From the NCBI GenBank assembly GCA_049299095.1, contig JBAQWV010000160.1, forward strand, positions 1 through 24,126: a stretch of DNA of 24,126 nt, written 5' to 3'. Positions 1 through 7,312 of this stretch are shown piece by piece. Position 1 is the first letter of the stretch, and every line of letters starts with the position of its first letter. The position numbers were made by a program, and so were the translations under genes. The DNA comes from JAAEKA01 sp049299095 (lineage in GTDB: Bacteria; Chloroflexota; Anaerolineae; JAAEKA01). The notes below the pieces were generated by a model. It was not told the origin of the DNA and made no database searches. It worked only from the letters and a program-made list of their open reading frames with translations.

Positions 1-743
<743 letters not shown>

Positions 744-814
744 ATTGAGAATTAACTTTGACCTTTAACAGGTCGTGGGCCCAAGCAAAAATGCTGTTTC
801 CTGTCACTCTTTAG

Positions 815-827
815 TTGTTAATGTGCC
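815..827 (-). promoter_or_regulatory. rrn leader boxA-like antitermination element
   Basis: On the minus strand the leader reads GGCACATTAACAA, which matches 10 of 13 positions of the E. coli rrn boxA TGCTCTTTAACAA. BoxA binds the NusB/S10 antitermination complex in nascent rRNA leaders. The element lies about 10 nt downstream of the expected start of the most 16S-proximal promoter (844-872), so transcripts from all three tandem promoters would carry it. Between it and the 16S gene is a small hairpin at 760-774 (GACCT stem, 5-nt loop). No clear boxC was seen. Confidence 0.45.
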
Positions 828-843
828 GTCCGCACAAAAGTTT

Positions 844-872
844 ATATTACCACAACTTTGCGAACTTGTCAA
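844..872 (-). promoter_or_regulatory. rrn promoter, proximal (TTGACA-17-TAATAT)
   Basis: On the minus strand a perfect -35 TTGACA (867-872) is separated by exactly 17 bp from -10 TAATAT (844-849). Just upstream of the -35 (about 873-906) lie runs of A on the minus strand interrupted by short mixed stretches, which resemble an UP element. The sequence around the -35 (CAAAATTGGG-TCTTGACAA) and the -10 (GTGGTAATAT) is nearly the same as in the middle promoter at 1004-1032, so one may be a duplicate of the other. Expected transcript start is near 837. Confidence 0.75.
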
Positions 873-1003
873 GACCCAATTTTGATTTTTTTGGATCTTT
901 TTTTGAAGGTACCGCACTGCACATCTTACTGATCTATCTCGACCCATTTTCGGCGTCAATTTGTTGTCAAATTGATTGTCCGGCTTAACGGGCACAAGAG
1001 TAA

Positions 1004-1032
1004 ATATTACCACACTTTAAATCATTTGTCAA
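1004..1032 (-). promoter_or_regulatory. rrn promoter, middle (TTGACA-17-TAATAT)
   Basis: On the minus strand a perfect TTGACA (1027-1032) is followed after 17 bp by TAATAT (1004-1009). It has the same geometry and almost the same flanks as the proximal promoter 160 bp downstream. A perfect palindrome (1033-1048) touches the -35 hexamer. A weaker TTGACG-17-TAGATC pair (931-959) lies between the two copies, but its -10 is poor and I do not list it separately. Confidence 0.75.
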
Positions 1033-1048
1033 GTCCCAATTTTGGGAC
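1033..1048. repeat. Perfect inverted repeat abutting the -35 of the middle rrn promoter
   Basis: GTCCCAA (1033-1039), a 2-bp centre, then TTGGGAC (1042-1048): a perfect 7-bp inverted repeat directly upstream of the -35 box. The proximal promoter keeps only the promoter-facing half (GACCCAA at 873-879). A dyad in this place could be an operator or an activator site; no protein can be named from the sequence. Confidence 0.7.
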
Positions 1049-1180
1049 AAAAAGACCGCTAATCTTTCGATCGCGGCCGACATCTAGCGTCGCTGCCAAG
1101 ATATCCGCTATACTAGCTGTCTGATTTCATGTGTGTTTGTTAGCATGTGCATTGTTGCCGAACTGTCCGCAACTTTGGAG

Positions 1181-1209
1181 AGTATAGCACGCTCTTTTGG
1201 ACGTGTCAA
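1181..1209 (-). promoter_or_regulatory. rrn promoter, distal (TTGACA-17-TATACT)
   Basis: On the minus strand a perfect -35 TTGACA (1204-1209) and -10 TATACT (1181-1186) are separated by 17 bp. The promoter starts just after the recR stop codon (recR ends at 1252) and points at the 16S gene, about 430 bp away. It is the best sigma-70 match of the three. No T-tailed hairpin separates recR from it, so recR transcripts may also read into the rRNA leader. Confidence 0.75.
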
Positions 1210-1251
1210 ATCCCACGCGCGCCGCGCGCAAAATCGGGCAATACGCTGCGT

Positions 1252-1857
1252 TCAGGACATCTCGCGTCGCCCAGCCAGCGACCGGCTGAGCGTTACCTCG
1301 TCGGCATACTCCAAATCACCACCCACCGGCAGGCCATGTGCCAGCCGCGTTACCCGCACACCCATTGGGTGGAGCAGCCGCGCCAGGTACATAGCTGTGG
1401 CTTCGCCTTCCAGGTTCGGATTGGTAGCAACCAGCACTTCCTGTACTGGCTCCACTTGTAGCCGCGCCAGCAGTTCTGTCACCTTGAGCTGCTGCGGGCC
1501 AATGCCGTCCACCGGCGACAGCGCGCCATGCAGCACATGATACAACCCACGGTACTCACGCGTGCGCTCGATTGCGAGCACATCCGACGGCTCTTCAACT
1601 ACGCACACAATGGAGCGGTCACGCTCGGTGCTGCTACAGATCGCACACGGGTCAGTTTCCGTGATGTTGAAGCAGCGACTGCAGAAGATTGTGCGCTCCT
1701 TTAGCTCCCGAATGGCATCAGCGAGGGCGTACACCTCTTCTTCTGGCGCGCGCAGCAGGAAAAAGGCCAGCCGGGCCGCGGTTTTGGGACCGACACCAGG
1801 TAGACGGGAAAAGGCCTCAATTAAATTGGCAATGGGAGCAGCAACCAGCGACGACAT
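1252..1857 (-). CDS. recR: Recombination mediator protein RecR
   Basis: This 201-aa protein has the usual RecR length and layout. An N-terminal helix-hairpin-helix (LPGVGPKTAARLAFFLL, about residues 19-35) binds DNA. A four-cysteine zinc finger has C59-x2-C62 and C71-x2-C74. A Toprim domain begins near the VCVVEEPSDVLAIE segment, and the C-terminal part contains the ATNPNLEGEATAMYLA segment. RecR works with RecO and RecF to load RecA on SSB-coated DNA during gap repair. The ATG at 1857 is preceded by GAGG at good spacing and lies 15 bp after the ebfC stop, so it is the last gene of a dnaX-ebfC-recR operon. No key residue appears to be missing. Confidence 0.96.
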   Translation of the reverse strand: MSSLVAAPIANLIEAFSRLPGVGPKTAARLAFFLLRAPEEEVYALADAIRELKERTIFCSRCFNITETDPCAICSSTERDRSIVCVVEEPSDVLAIERTREYRGLYHVLHGALSPVDGIGPQQLKVTELLARLQVEPVQEVLVATNPNLEGEATAMYLARLLHPMGVRVTRLAHGLPVGGDLEYADEVTLSRSLAGRREMS

Positions 1858-1872
1858 AGGTTTTCCTCGTTG

Positions 1873-2259
1873 TTAGAACAAACCCGGCACGTTCAGGCCA
1901 CCCGTCAGCGCGCCCATGCGGTCAGACCCTAGCTGCTGCGCCCGCTCGATGGCCTCGTTCACCGCGGCCAAAATCAGGTCTTGCAGCATCTCGACATCGT
2001 CAGGCGTCAGGATATCCGGCTCGATTTGCACAGCTTGCAGGCGCAAATGTCCGCTCATCGTCATCTGCACCACCCCGCCGCCAACGGAAATCTGCACCTG
2101 CTCATCGCCCAACGCTTCCTGCGTACGTGCCATTTCTTCTTGCAACTGGCGGATTTGCTTCATCATGCCGCCGCCGCCCATGTTACCCATATTGCCCATG
2201 CCTGCGGGCGCGCCGCCTTTGGGCGTTGGCCGCTTGATTTTCTTGTTGACCACGTTCAT
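1873..2259 (-). CDS. ebfC: YbaB/EbfC family nucleoid-associated protein
   Basis: This 128-aa protein matches the small YbaB/EbfC family, DNA-binding dimers whose gene sits between dnaX and recR in many bacteria. The family core starts near residue 33 (MMKQIRQLQEEMARTQEAL) with the long helix. It continues through the central strands (VQMTMSGHLRLQAVQIEPDIL) and ends with the helix DLILAAVNEAIERAQQL. Before the core is an extension of about 32 residues rich in Gly, Met and Asn (GMGNMGNMGGGGMM), which makes it longer than the usual 100-110 aa. The ATG at 2259 has GGAG a few bases upstream, which favours it over the internal Met at residue 32 or 33. The exact role of the family is poorly defined; DNA binding is inferred from homologues. 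Confidence 0.93.
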   Translation of the reverse strand: MNVVNKKIKRPTPKGGAPAGMGNMGNMGGGGMMKQIRQLQEEMARTQEALGDEQVQISVGGGVVQMTMSGHLRLQAVQIEPDILTPDDVEMLQDLILAAVNEAIERAQQLGSDRMGALTGGLNVPGLF

Positions 2260-2339
2260 CTTCTCCGTTTTTACTCACGACTAGCCACAGCCAGCCGCGG
2301 TATTGCTTGTTTCTGCTATTGTAACACAATCTGCACCGA

Positions 2340-4022
2340 TCAACGCTTCTTGCTGCGCACAGCTCCCAGCGTTTGCTCGGCGTGCTGCACCAGCGGGTCG
2401 CTGTCCAGGTCGTCGGCGTGACTACTGGCAGGCGCAGGTGACGCGGGTCGCTCGCGTGCGGGCGCAGGTGCAGCCTGCGCGACGCCGGTGACTTGCGTTC
2501 CTACCTGCGAATGGATGCGCACGGGCCGCCCCAGCAGCTTGCTGATCAGTTCTTGCACGACGGCTTTGTTTTCGGCGCGCTCAACCAGTTGCCTGGACAA
2601 GTCCCGCTCGAAAGCAAAGTAAATATCATCACCCTGGGCCACCACGTTGCGCAGGGTGCGCAACGCTGCACGCAGCGAAGCGCCGCGCAGTTCTTCGGCA
2701 GCCTGCAACAGGCTGGGCCAGCGTGCACGCAGCAGGTCAACCACCTGGTCATCCGGCACAGGCGCGGCAGCAACCTGAAGAGCGGGCGCAGCGGGCTGGG
2801 CAGCGGGCGTTGCCGGGGAAACCGCGGCAGCCGGCGGAGCGGCCGTTTCCGGTTGCCGCGTGCGCATCTCCATCGGTGGTACGCCGGCCGTCACAGGCGC
2901 GGCCACAACAGAGCGTTCAGGCGCAGTCACAAGGGTAACAGCGTCTAGCCAGGCCAATTCCAGCGTCAATTGCGGCTGGGCTGCCTCGCGCATCTGCTGC
3001 GCGGCCTCGTTCAACAAGCGCACTGCCGCGGTCAGTGCCAGCGGGCTGACCTGTTTGGCCTGTGCCTGCACGGCGGCCAGTTGCGCTTCCGATAAATCCA
3101 CCAGAATGGCACGCACTTCCTTGCCGCCAACGCGGCTGACCAGCACGCTGCGCAGGTGTTCTACCAGTTGCAGGGCCAATTGGCGCAGATCAATGCCTTC
3201 CTCAGCCAGTTGGTTGATCAACCCCAGCCCGGCCGCGGCTTCGCCAGCAGTCAAAAAGTCTACCAGTTGGCTGATGGCCTGGCCGGAAATGGCCCCACGC
3301 ACCGCCCGCACCTGATCTTCGGTGATGACATCGCTGCCATACGATAGCAACTGATCGGTGAGGCTGATGGCGTCACGCATACCGCCGTCCGCGCTGCGGG
3401 CAATCATTTCCAGTGCGGCAGGCTCAGCTGAGCGGCCTTCCTCGGCCAAAATGTGCGCGAGATGTGTGACGATTTTGTGCGTGGGGATGCGGCGAAAGTC
3501 GAACCGCTGGCAGCGCGACAGCACGGTGTCGGGAATTTTGTGCGGCTCGGTGGTCGCCAGCACGAAGATCACATGCGCGGGAGGCTCTTCCAGCGTCTTG
3601 AGCAGTGCGTTAAAGGCTTCTGGCGTCAGCATGTGTACTTCGTCAATCACGTACACTTTATAGCGCGCCTGGCTGGGCGAAAAATGCACCTTGTCGCGCA
3701 GGTCACGGATTTCGTCAATGCCGCGATTAGAGGCCGCGTCAATTTCGATCAGATCAAGCAGCGCGCCACTGGTGATGGCGCGGCAGATGGGGCAGGTGTT
3801 GTCGGGCCGCTGCACCGGATCGGCGTTTTCGCAGTTGACCGCCTTGGCCAGCAGGCGCGCGGTGCTGGTTTTGCCGGTGCCGCGCGGGCCGGTGAACAGA
3901 TAGGCATGGGCCACGCGGTGATCGCGCAGCGCATTGCGCAAGGTCTGCGTCACATGCTCTTGCCCCACCACTTCATCGAATGTTTGTGAACGCCAGCGGC
4001 GATACAACGCCTGAGCTGCCAT
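2340..4022 (-). CDS. dnaX: DNA polymerase III subunit gamma/tau
   Basis: This 560-aa protein is the clamp-loader ATPase that opens the sliding clamp and, through tau, couples polymerases at the fork. The start MAAQALYRRWRSQ at 4022 is the family start and has GGAG upstream; an in-frame start at 4154 would add 44 unlikely residues. Visible motifs are Walker A GPRGTGKT (45-52), Walker B VIDEVHML, and sensor 1 LATTEPHKIPDTVLSRCQR. The zinc module has C64, C77 and C80 but Asp74 where a further Cys is normal. After domain III comes a long Ala/Pro-rich linker, then a C-terminal folded part (VVDLLRARWPSLLQAAEEL onward) resembling the tau-specific region, and a basic tail ending RSKKR. It leads the dnaX-ebfC-recR operon. 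I did not identify a frameshift site for a separate gamma form. Confidence 0.96.
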   Translation of the reverse strand: MAAQALYRRWRSQTFDEVVGQEHVTQTLRNALRDHRVAHAYLFTGPRGTGKTSTARLLAKAVNCENADPVQRPDNTCPICRAITSGALLDLIEIDAASNRGIDEIRDLRDKVHFSPSQARYKVYVIDEVHMLTPEAFNALLKTLEEPPAHVIFVLATTEPHKIPDTVLSRCQRFDFRRIPTHKIVTHLAHILAEEGRSAEPAALEMIARSADGGMRDAISLTDQLLSYGSDVITEDQVRAVRGAISGQAISQLVDFLTAGEAAAGLGLINQLAEEGIDLRQLALQLVEHLRSVLVSRVGGKEVRAILVDLSEAQLAAVQAQAKQVSPLALTAAVRLLNEAAQQMREAAQPQLTLELAWLDAVTLVTAPERSVVAAPVTAGVPPMEMRTRQPETAAPPAAAVSPATPAAQPAAPALQVAAAPVPDDQVVDLLRARWPSLLQAAEELRGASLRAALRTLRNVVAQGDDIYFAFERDLSRQLVERAENKAVVQELISKLLGRPVRIHSQVGTQVTGVAQAAPAPARERPASPAPASSHADDLDSDPLVQHAEQTLGAVRSKKR

Positions 4023-4095
4023 TGGGTTTCTCCGGGCTGTGCAAAAGGTGAAGGGACGAAGGAATAAGATCGTCCGTTCTAACAATCCGACGGTT

Positions 4096-4125
4096 AGTGT
4101 AGCATCGCTGGGCCTTTCCTGCAAA
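4096..4125 (-). promoter_or_regulatory. Possible dnaX operon promoter
   Basis: On the minus strand TTTGCA (4120-4125) and TACACT (4096-4101) are separated by 18 bp, each matching 4 of 6 consensus positions. The -10 lies about 73 bp upstream of the dnaX ATG. It is the best candidate in the 173-bp divergent region but not strong on its own. Confidence 0.35.
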
Positions 4126-4181
4126 TGATTTAGTCTACTACCGACCGCAGCCAACTATTTCTCCGTGCCGCGAGTTGACGG

Positions 4182-4187
4182 TATAAT
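4182..4187 (+). promoter_or_regulatory. Consensus -10 box TATAAT directly before the gene at 4196
   Basis: A perfect TATAAT ends 8 bp before the ATG at 4196, so initiation about 7 bp downstream would fall on or next to the start codon. No good -35 is seen at 17-18 bp: the region around 4158-4164 reads TTTCTCC, and the TTGACG at 4175-4180 is only 1 bp from the -10. There is also no Shine-Dalgarno sequence. This fits a leaderless or nearly leaderless transcript. Confidence 0.5.
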
Positions 4188-4195
4188 GGGCTGTT

Positions 4196-5707
4196 ATGAC
4201 CGACCAATCCCCCAAGATCATTACGTCGTTCCAAAGCCGACTGGAGATGGAAACCGCGCTGCGCAGCCTCGGCGATACGGGCAGCGACTGGGAGTTGCGC
4301 CAGCGTGCCAGCGAGTTAGCCCAACGCTATGGCGACAAAGTGCTGCCGGTGCTGCTGGCCCTGCTCGACACGCCACAAGCCCAACTGCGCGGCGGGCTGG
4401 GCCATCTGGCGCGCGATCTGGAGCGCGAGCCAACTGTGGCGGCGCTGCGTGCAACCGCGCACAACCGTGCGCTGCCCGATCAGGCGCGGCTGGCTGCGAT
4501 CACGATCTTGGAGCGATTTTTGGATGTAGCCCCCGAAGATGCGATGTATGCAGGCATGGCCGCGCCGGAACAATTGGCGCTCGGCTCGCTGCGTGAAGTG
4601 CTGCTGGACGCGCAGACCGACAGCCTGGTGCTGGCCGAATATTTCCGCCAACTGGACGAGGAGCCGCTGGATGTGCAATTGGCGATGGTGCGCGCGGCAC
4701 GGCTGCTGGATGGCGCGGAGGGCGCGGAATTGCTCGGCATGTTTGCACAGGAAGCCAACAAGCTGATTGCTCAGGAGGCATTACAAACGCTGGGCATGAT
4801 CGCCGACCCGGGCGCGGGCACGGCCCTGCAGGGTCTGCTGCCCAATTTACCGCTCGATTTGCGCCAACAAGCTGAACGCTCGCTACAAAAGCTGCGGCTG
4901 CGCGGGGTGGCTGTACCCGTCTGGCAGAAACCGCCCGCGGATGCGCGCTGCCTGGCCAGCCCGATCAGCGGCCAGGGGATGCAGGCGCTTTGGTTTGCGC
5001 TGCCACAAGCTGATGGCGCGGTGACGGTGCTGCAAGTGCTGGTAAACGAACAGCAGGGCATTTTGGCGGCCCACGGCGAACACGCGCAGGGACCTGCTGC
5101 GTTGCCCGCGGCGCAACCGCTGGGCACGGTGATGCAAAGCGCGGCTGATCAACCATTGATGCTGGAAGCGGGTCTGGACTATGGACGCCGCCGCCTGCTG
5201 GCTGCCTTGCCCGCGCAGTGGGGCGCAGATCACCCCTTGCCGCCGGTGTATCGCCTGCTCAGCCCGCTGTTGTGGCGCTGGCTACCACCGCAGCCAGTCG
5301 CAGCCATGCCTGACACGATCACGGCCATGCGTGCGGACACCGCGCGCTTGCTGGAGCAGCCCGCAATGGGTTCATGGTTTCTGCAAACGCCGCGCATCTA
5401 TGAACGCGCGGAGGCGGTGCTGACCGGCAATGAAGCGCCGACCGCAGAATCGTTCACACTGCTGGTACAGGAGACTGTCGCGGCGGAACTGGAGAGCGGT
5501 GAACTGGCGACGGACGCGCTACAAGCGCGCCTGCACGCGATGGCTGAATGGTTCACGCTGGCGGGCGACGCGCGTAATGCGGATTTGGCGCTGGCGGCTG
5601 CGCAGACAATCACCGACGACCCGGCCACGCACCCGCTGCTGTTGCTGATGGGTGAATTGGGCCTGCGGCTGGCAATTATCAATCTGGCGCGCGGGCTGGT
5701 TCCCTGA
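4196..5707 (+). CDS. Hypothetical protein with HEAT-like helical repeats
   Basis: I do not recognise this 503-aa protein as a named family. Roughly residues 20-240 are helix-rich and Leu/Ala-rich with paired-helix units (for example KVLPVLLALLDTPQAQLR, EAELLGMF-type and QEALQTLGMIADPGAG), like HEAT/armadillo repeats, which usually serve as protein-binding scaffolds. The middle (about 240-350) looks more like mixed alpha/beta, and the C-terminal 110 residues are helical again. There is no signal peptide, membrane segment or catalytic motif, so a cytoplasmic protein is likely. The start lacks a ribosome site but sits just after a consensus -10 box. The next gene, a deaminase, begins 35 bp after its stop on the same strand, so they probably share a transcript. 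Function unknown. Confidence 0.85.
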   Translation: MTDQSPKIITSFQSRLEMETALRSLGDTGSDWELRQRASELAQRYGDKVLPVLLALLDTPQAQLRGGLGHLARDLEREPTVAALRATAHNRALPDQARLAAITILERFLDVAPEDAMYAGMAAPEQLALGSLREVLLDAQTDSLVLAEYFRQLDEEPLDVQLAMVRAARLLDGAEGAELLGMFAQEANKLIAQEALQTLGMIADPGAGTALQGLLPNLPLDLRQQAERSLQKLRLRGVAVPVWQKPPADARCLASPISGQGMQALWFALPQADGAVTVLQVLVNEQQGILAAHGEHAQGPAALPAAQPLGTVMQSAADQPLMLEAGLDYGRRRLLAALPAQWGADHPLPPVYRLLSPLLWRWLPPQPVAAMPDTITAMRADTARLLEQPAMGSWFLQTPRIYERAEAVLTGNEAPTAESFTLLVQETVAAELESGELATDALQARLHAMAEWFTLAGDARNADLALAAAQTITDDPATHPLLLLMGELGLRLAIINLARGLVP

Positions 5708-5742
5708 GCCGCCCGGCCAGGCTTTCTTTGTGGAGAAAAGCT

Positions 5743-7098
5743 ATGTCCACCCTTTTGCTGAAAAACGCTAATTTGCTGGTGACGATGGACGGCGAACGTC
5801 GCCGCATCGCCAACGGTGGTTTGTTCGTGCGTGACCAGGTGATCGAGCAGGTGGGGCCGAGCGACACACTGCCAACCACCGCGGATTGCGTCGTGGATGC
5901 CCGCGGCATGATTGTTTTACCCGGCCTGGTGAACACACATCATCACCTGTACCAGACGCTGACGCGCTGTCTGGCGCAGGACGATGGCTTGTTTGGCTGG
6001 CTGCGCACGCTCTACCCGATCTGGGCGCGCATGAATGCGGAGGCGGTATATGTGTCAGCGAAAGTGGGCTTGGCAGAGCTGCTGCTGAGTGGCTGTACCA
6101 CCTCCAGCGATCACCTGTATTTGTACCCGAACGGCAGCCGCATTGACGATGAAATCCGCGCGGCGCAGGAGATCGGCATTCGTTTCCATGCAACGCGCGG
6201 CTCGATGAGCCTGGGCGAGAGCAAGGGCGGGCTGCCGCCGGACAGCGTGGTGGAGGATGAGGCCGCGATCCTGCGCGATTGCCAGCGGGCAGTGGAGACG
6301 TTCCATCAGGGCGCGCGCTACGGCATGGTGCGGGTGGCGCTGGCTCCCTGCTCGCCCTTCAGCGTGACCCCCGATTTGATGCGTGAGAGCGCGGCGATGG
6401 CGCGGGCTTATGGCGTGCGTCTGCATACGCACCTGGCCGAGACGCTAGACGAAGAGGAGTTTTGCTTGCAAACCTTCGGCGCGCGGCCGGTGGCCTACGT
6501 GGAATCGCTCGGATGGACGGGCGATGACGTGTGGCATGCGCACTGCGTGCACATGAGCGACGCAGAGATCAACCTGTTTGCACGCACGGGCACGGGCGTG
6601 GCGCACTGCCCCAGCAGCAACATGCGGCTGGCGAGTGGCATTGCCCCGGTGGTGGCGTGGCGCGGCGCAGGGGTGCGCGTGGGGCTGGGCGTGGACGGCT
6701 CGGCCAGCAACGACTCCAGTCACATGCTGGCGGAGGCGCGGCAGGCGATGCTGTTGCAGCGCGTAAAAGGCGACGCCACGGTGATGAGCGCGCAGCAGGC
6801 GCTGGAGCTGGCGACGCTGGGCGGCGCGTCGGTGCTGGGCCGCGACGATATTGGCGCACTGGCCCCCGGTATGGCCGCGGACTTCATCGGCTATCGCTTG
6901 GAGCGGCTGGAATTCACCGGCAGCCTGCACGATCCGCTGGCGAGTCTGGTGTTCTGCACCCCGGTCAACGTGGATTTGTCGGTGGTGAATGGCCGCGTGC
7001 GCGTGCAGGATGGGCAGATCGTGGATGTAGAGCTGGCTCCGCTGATTGCGCGGCACAATGCGATCAGCCGCGCAATGATCCGGGATGAAATGCCGTAA
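5743..7098 (+). CDS. 8-oxoguanine deaminase-like amidohydrolase
   Basis: This 451-aa protein belongs to the metal-dependent amidohydrolase superfamily (guanine deaminase/atrazine chlorohydrolase group). Metal and catalytic residues are visible: HxH at H66/H68, HTHLAE with H228/H230, HAHCVHMSD with H265/H267/H270, and VDGSASND with D318. The segments RGSMSLGESKGGLPPDSVVEDE and VDGSASNDSSHML recall the bacterial 8-oxoguanine deaminases, which turn 8-oxoguanine into uric acid; hydroxyatrazine-type substrates are the main alternative. The ATG at 5743 has GGAG 7 bp upstream and starts with the usual strand TLLLKNANLLVTMDG. A TTG at 5728 is in frame but has no comparable support. It follows the helical-repeat gene by 35 bp. 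Substrate is inferred from remembered family motifs. Confidence 0.85.
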   Translation: MSTLLLKNANLLVTMDGERRRIANGGLFVRDQVIEQVGPSDTLPTTADCVVDARGMIVLPGLVNTHHHLYQTLTRCLAQDDGLFGWLRTLYPIWARMNAEAVYVSAKVGLAELLLSGCTTSSDHLYLYPNGSRIDDEIRAAQEIGIRFHATRGSMSLGESKGGLPPDSVVEDEAAILRDCQRAVETFHQGARYGMVRVALAPCSPFSVTPDLMRESAAMARAYGVRLHTHLAETLDEEEFCLQTFGARPVAYVESLGWTGDDVWHAHCVHMSDAEINLFARTGTGVAHCPSSNMRLASGIAPVVAWRGAGVRVGLGVDGSASNDSSHMLAEARQAMLLQRVKGDATVMSAQQALELATLGGASVLGRDDIGALAPGMAADFIGYRLERLEFTGSLHDPLASLVFCTPVNVDLSVVNGRVRVQDGQIVDVELAPLIARHNAISRAMIRDEMP

Positions 7099-7118
7099 GT
7101 CAGATGCTTTTGGCTGCC

Positions 7119-7143
7119 GTACCCTTCGACAAGCTCAGGGTAC
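7119..7143. repeat. Dispersed palindromic repeat of the CCTTCGACAAGCTCAGG type
   Basis: GTACCCT (7119-7125) and AGGGTAC (7137-7143) form a perfect 7-bp stem around TCGACAAGCTC. The core CCCTTCGACAAGCTCAGGG is one I recognise from memory as a widely scattered intergenic repeat in many environmental bacteria. It lies 20 bp after the deaminase stop. The RNA could fold as a hairpin, but no T-tract follows, so it is not a typical terminator. Confidence 0.75.
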
Positions 7144-7156
7144 GCAAGGGACGTCC

Positions 7157-7223
7157 GCAGAATTCGGAAGTGGCTGGTTATGCGCACCCAGTGTCGCGGC
7201 GAGTTGCCCCTTCCGAATTCTGC
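7157..7223. repeat. Perfect 14-bp inverted repeat with 39-bp spacer
   Basis: GCAGAATTCGGAAG (7157-7170) and its exact reverse complement CTTCCGAATTCTGC (7210-7223) flank 39 bp without an ORF of note. A 14-bp perfect match is far beyond chance in a 214-bp intergenic region. It may be a miniature element or a long-loop hairpin. I see no flanking target duplication. Confidence 0.85.
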
Positions 7224-7233
7224 ATTCCCGCAC

Positions 7234-7270
7234 GCAAAGGAATGGCCGGCCATAGCGCGGTGCCCTTTGC
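7234..7270. repeat. Nested inverted repeat before the sirtuin gene
   Basis: Outer arms GCAAAGG (7234-7240) and CCTTTGC (7264-7270) enclose a 12-bp perfect palindrome ATGGCCGGCCAT (7242-7253). With the two preceding inverted repeats this fills most of the gap between deaminase and sirtuin. A weak promoter-like TTGACG (7281-7286) follows, with TACGAA 18 bp later, ending 2 bp before the sirtuin ATG. Confidence 0.6.
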
Positions 7271-7312
7271 CCCATTTACCTTGACGCTTCTTGGATTGAG
7301 CTTTTACGAATT

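Noticed and set aside
965..970. A further TTGACA on the minus strand in the rrn leader
   Set aside because: No acceptable -10 box lies 16-18 bp downstream of it (the sequence reads ATGGGT).
1133..1876. Plus-strand open frames of up to 135 aa
   Set aside because: They overlap recR and its downstream promoter in antisense; composition is biased (Ser/Arg-rich) and no family features are seen.
6445..7056. A 203-aa minus-strand open frame
   Set aside because: Antisense to the amidohydrolase, with His/Arg/Gln-biased composition and no start signal.
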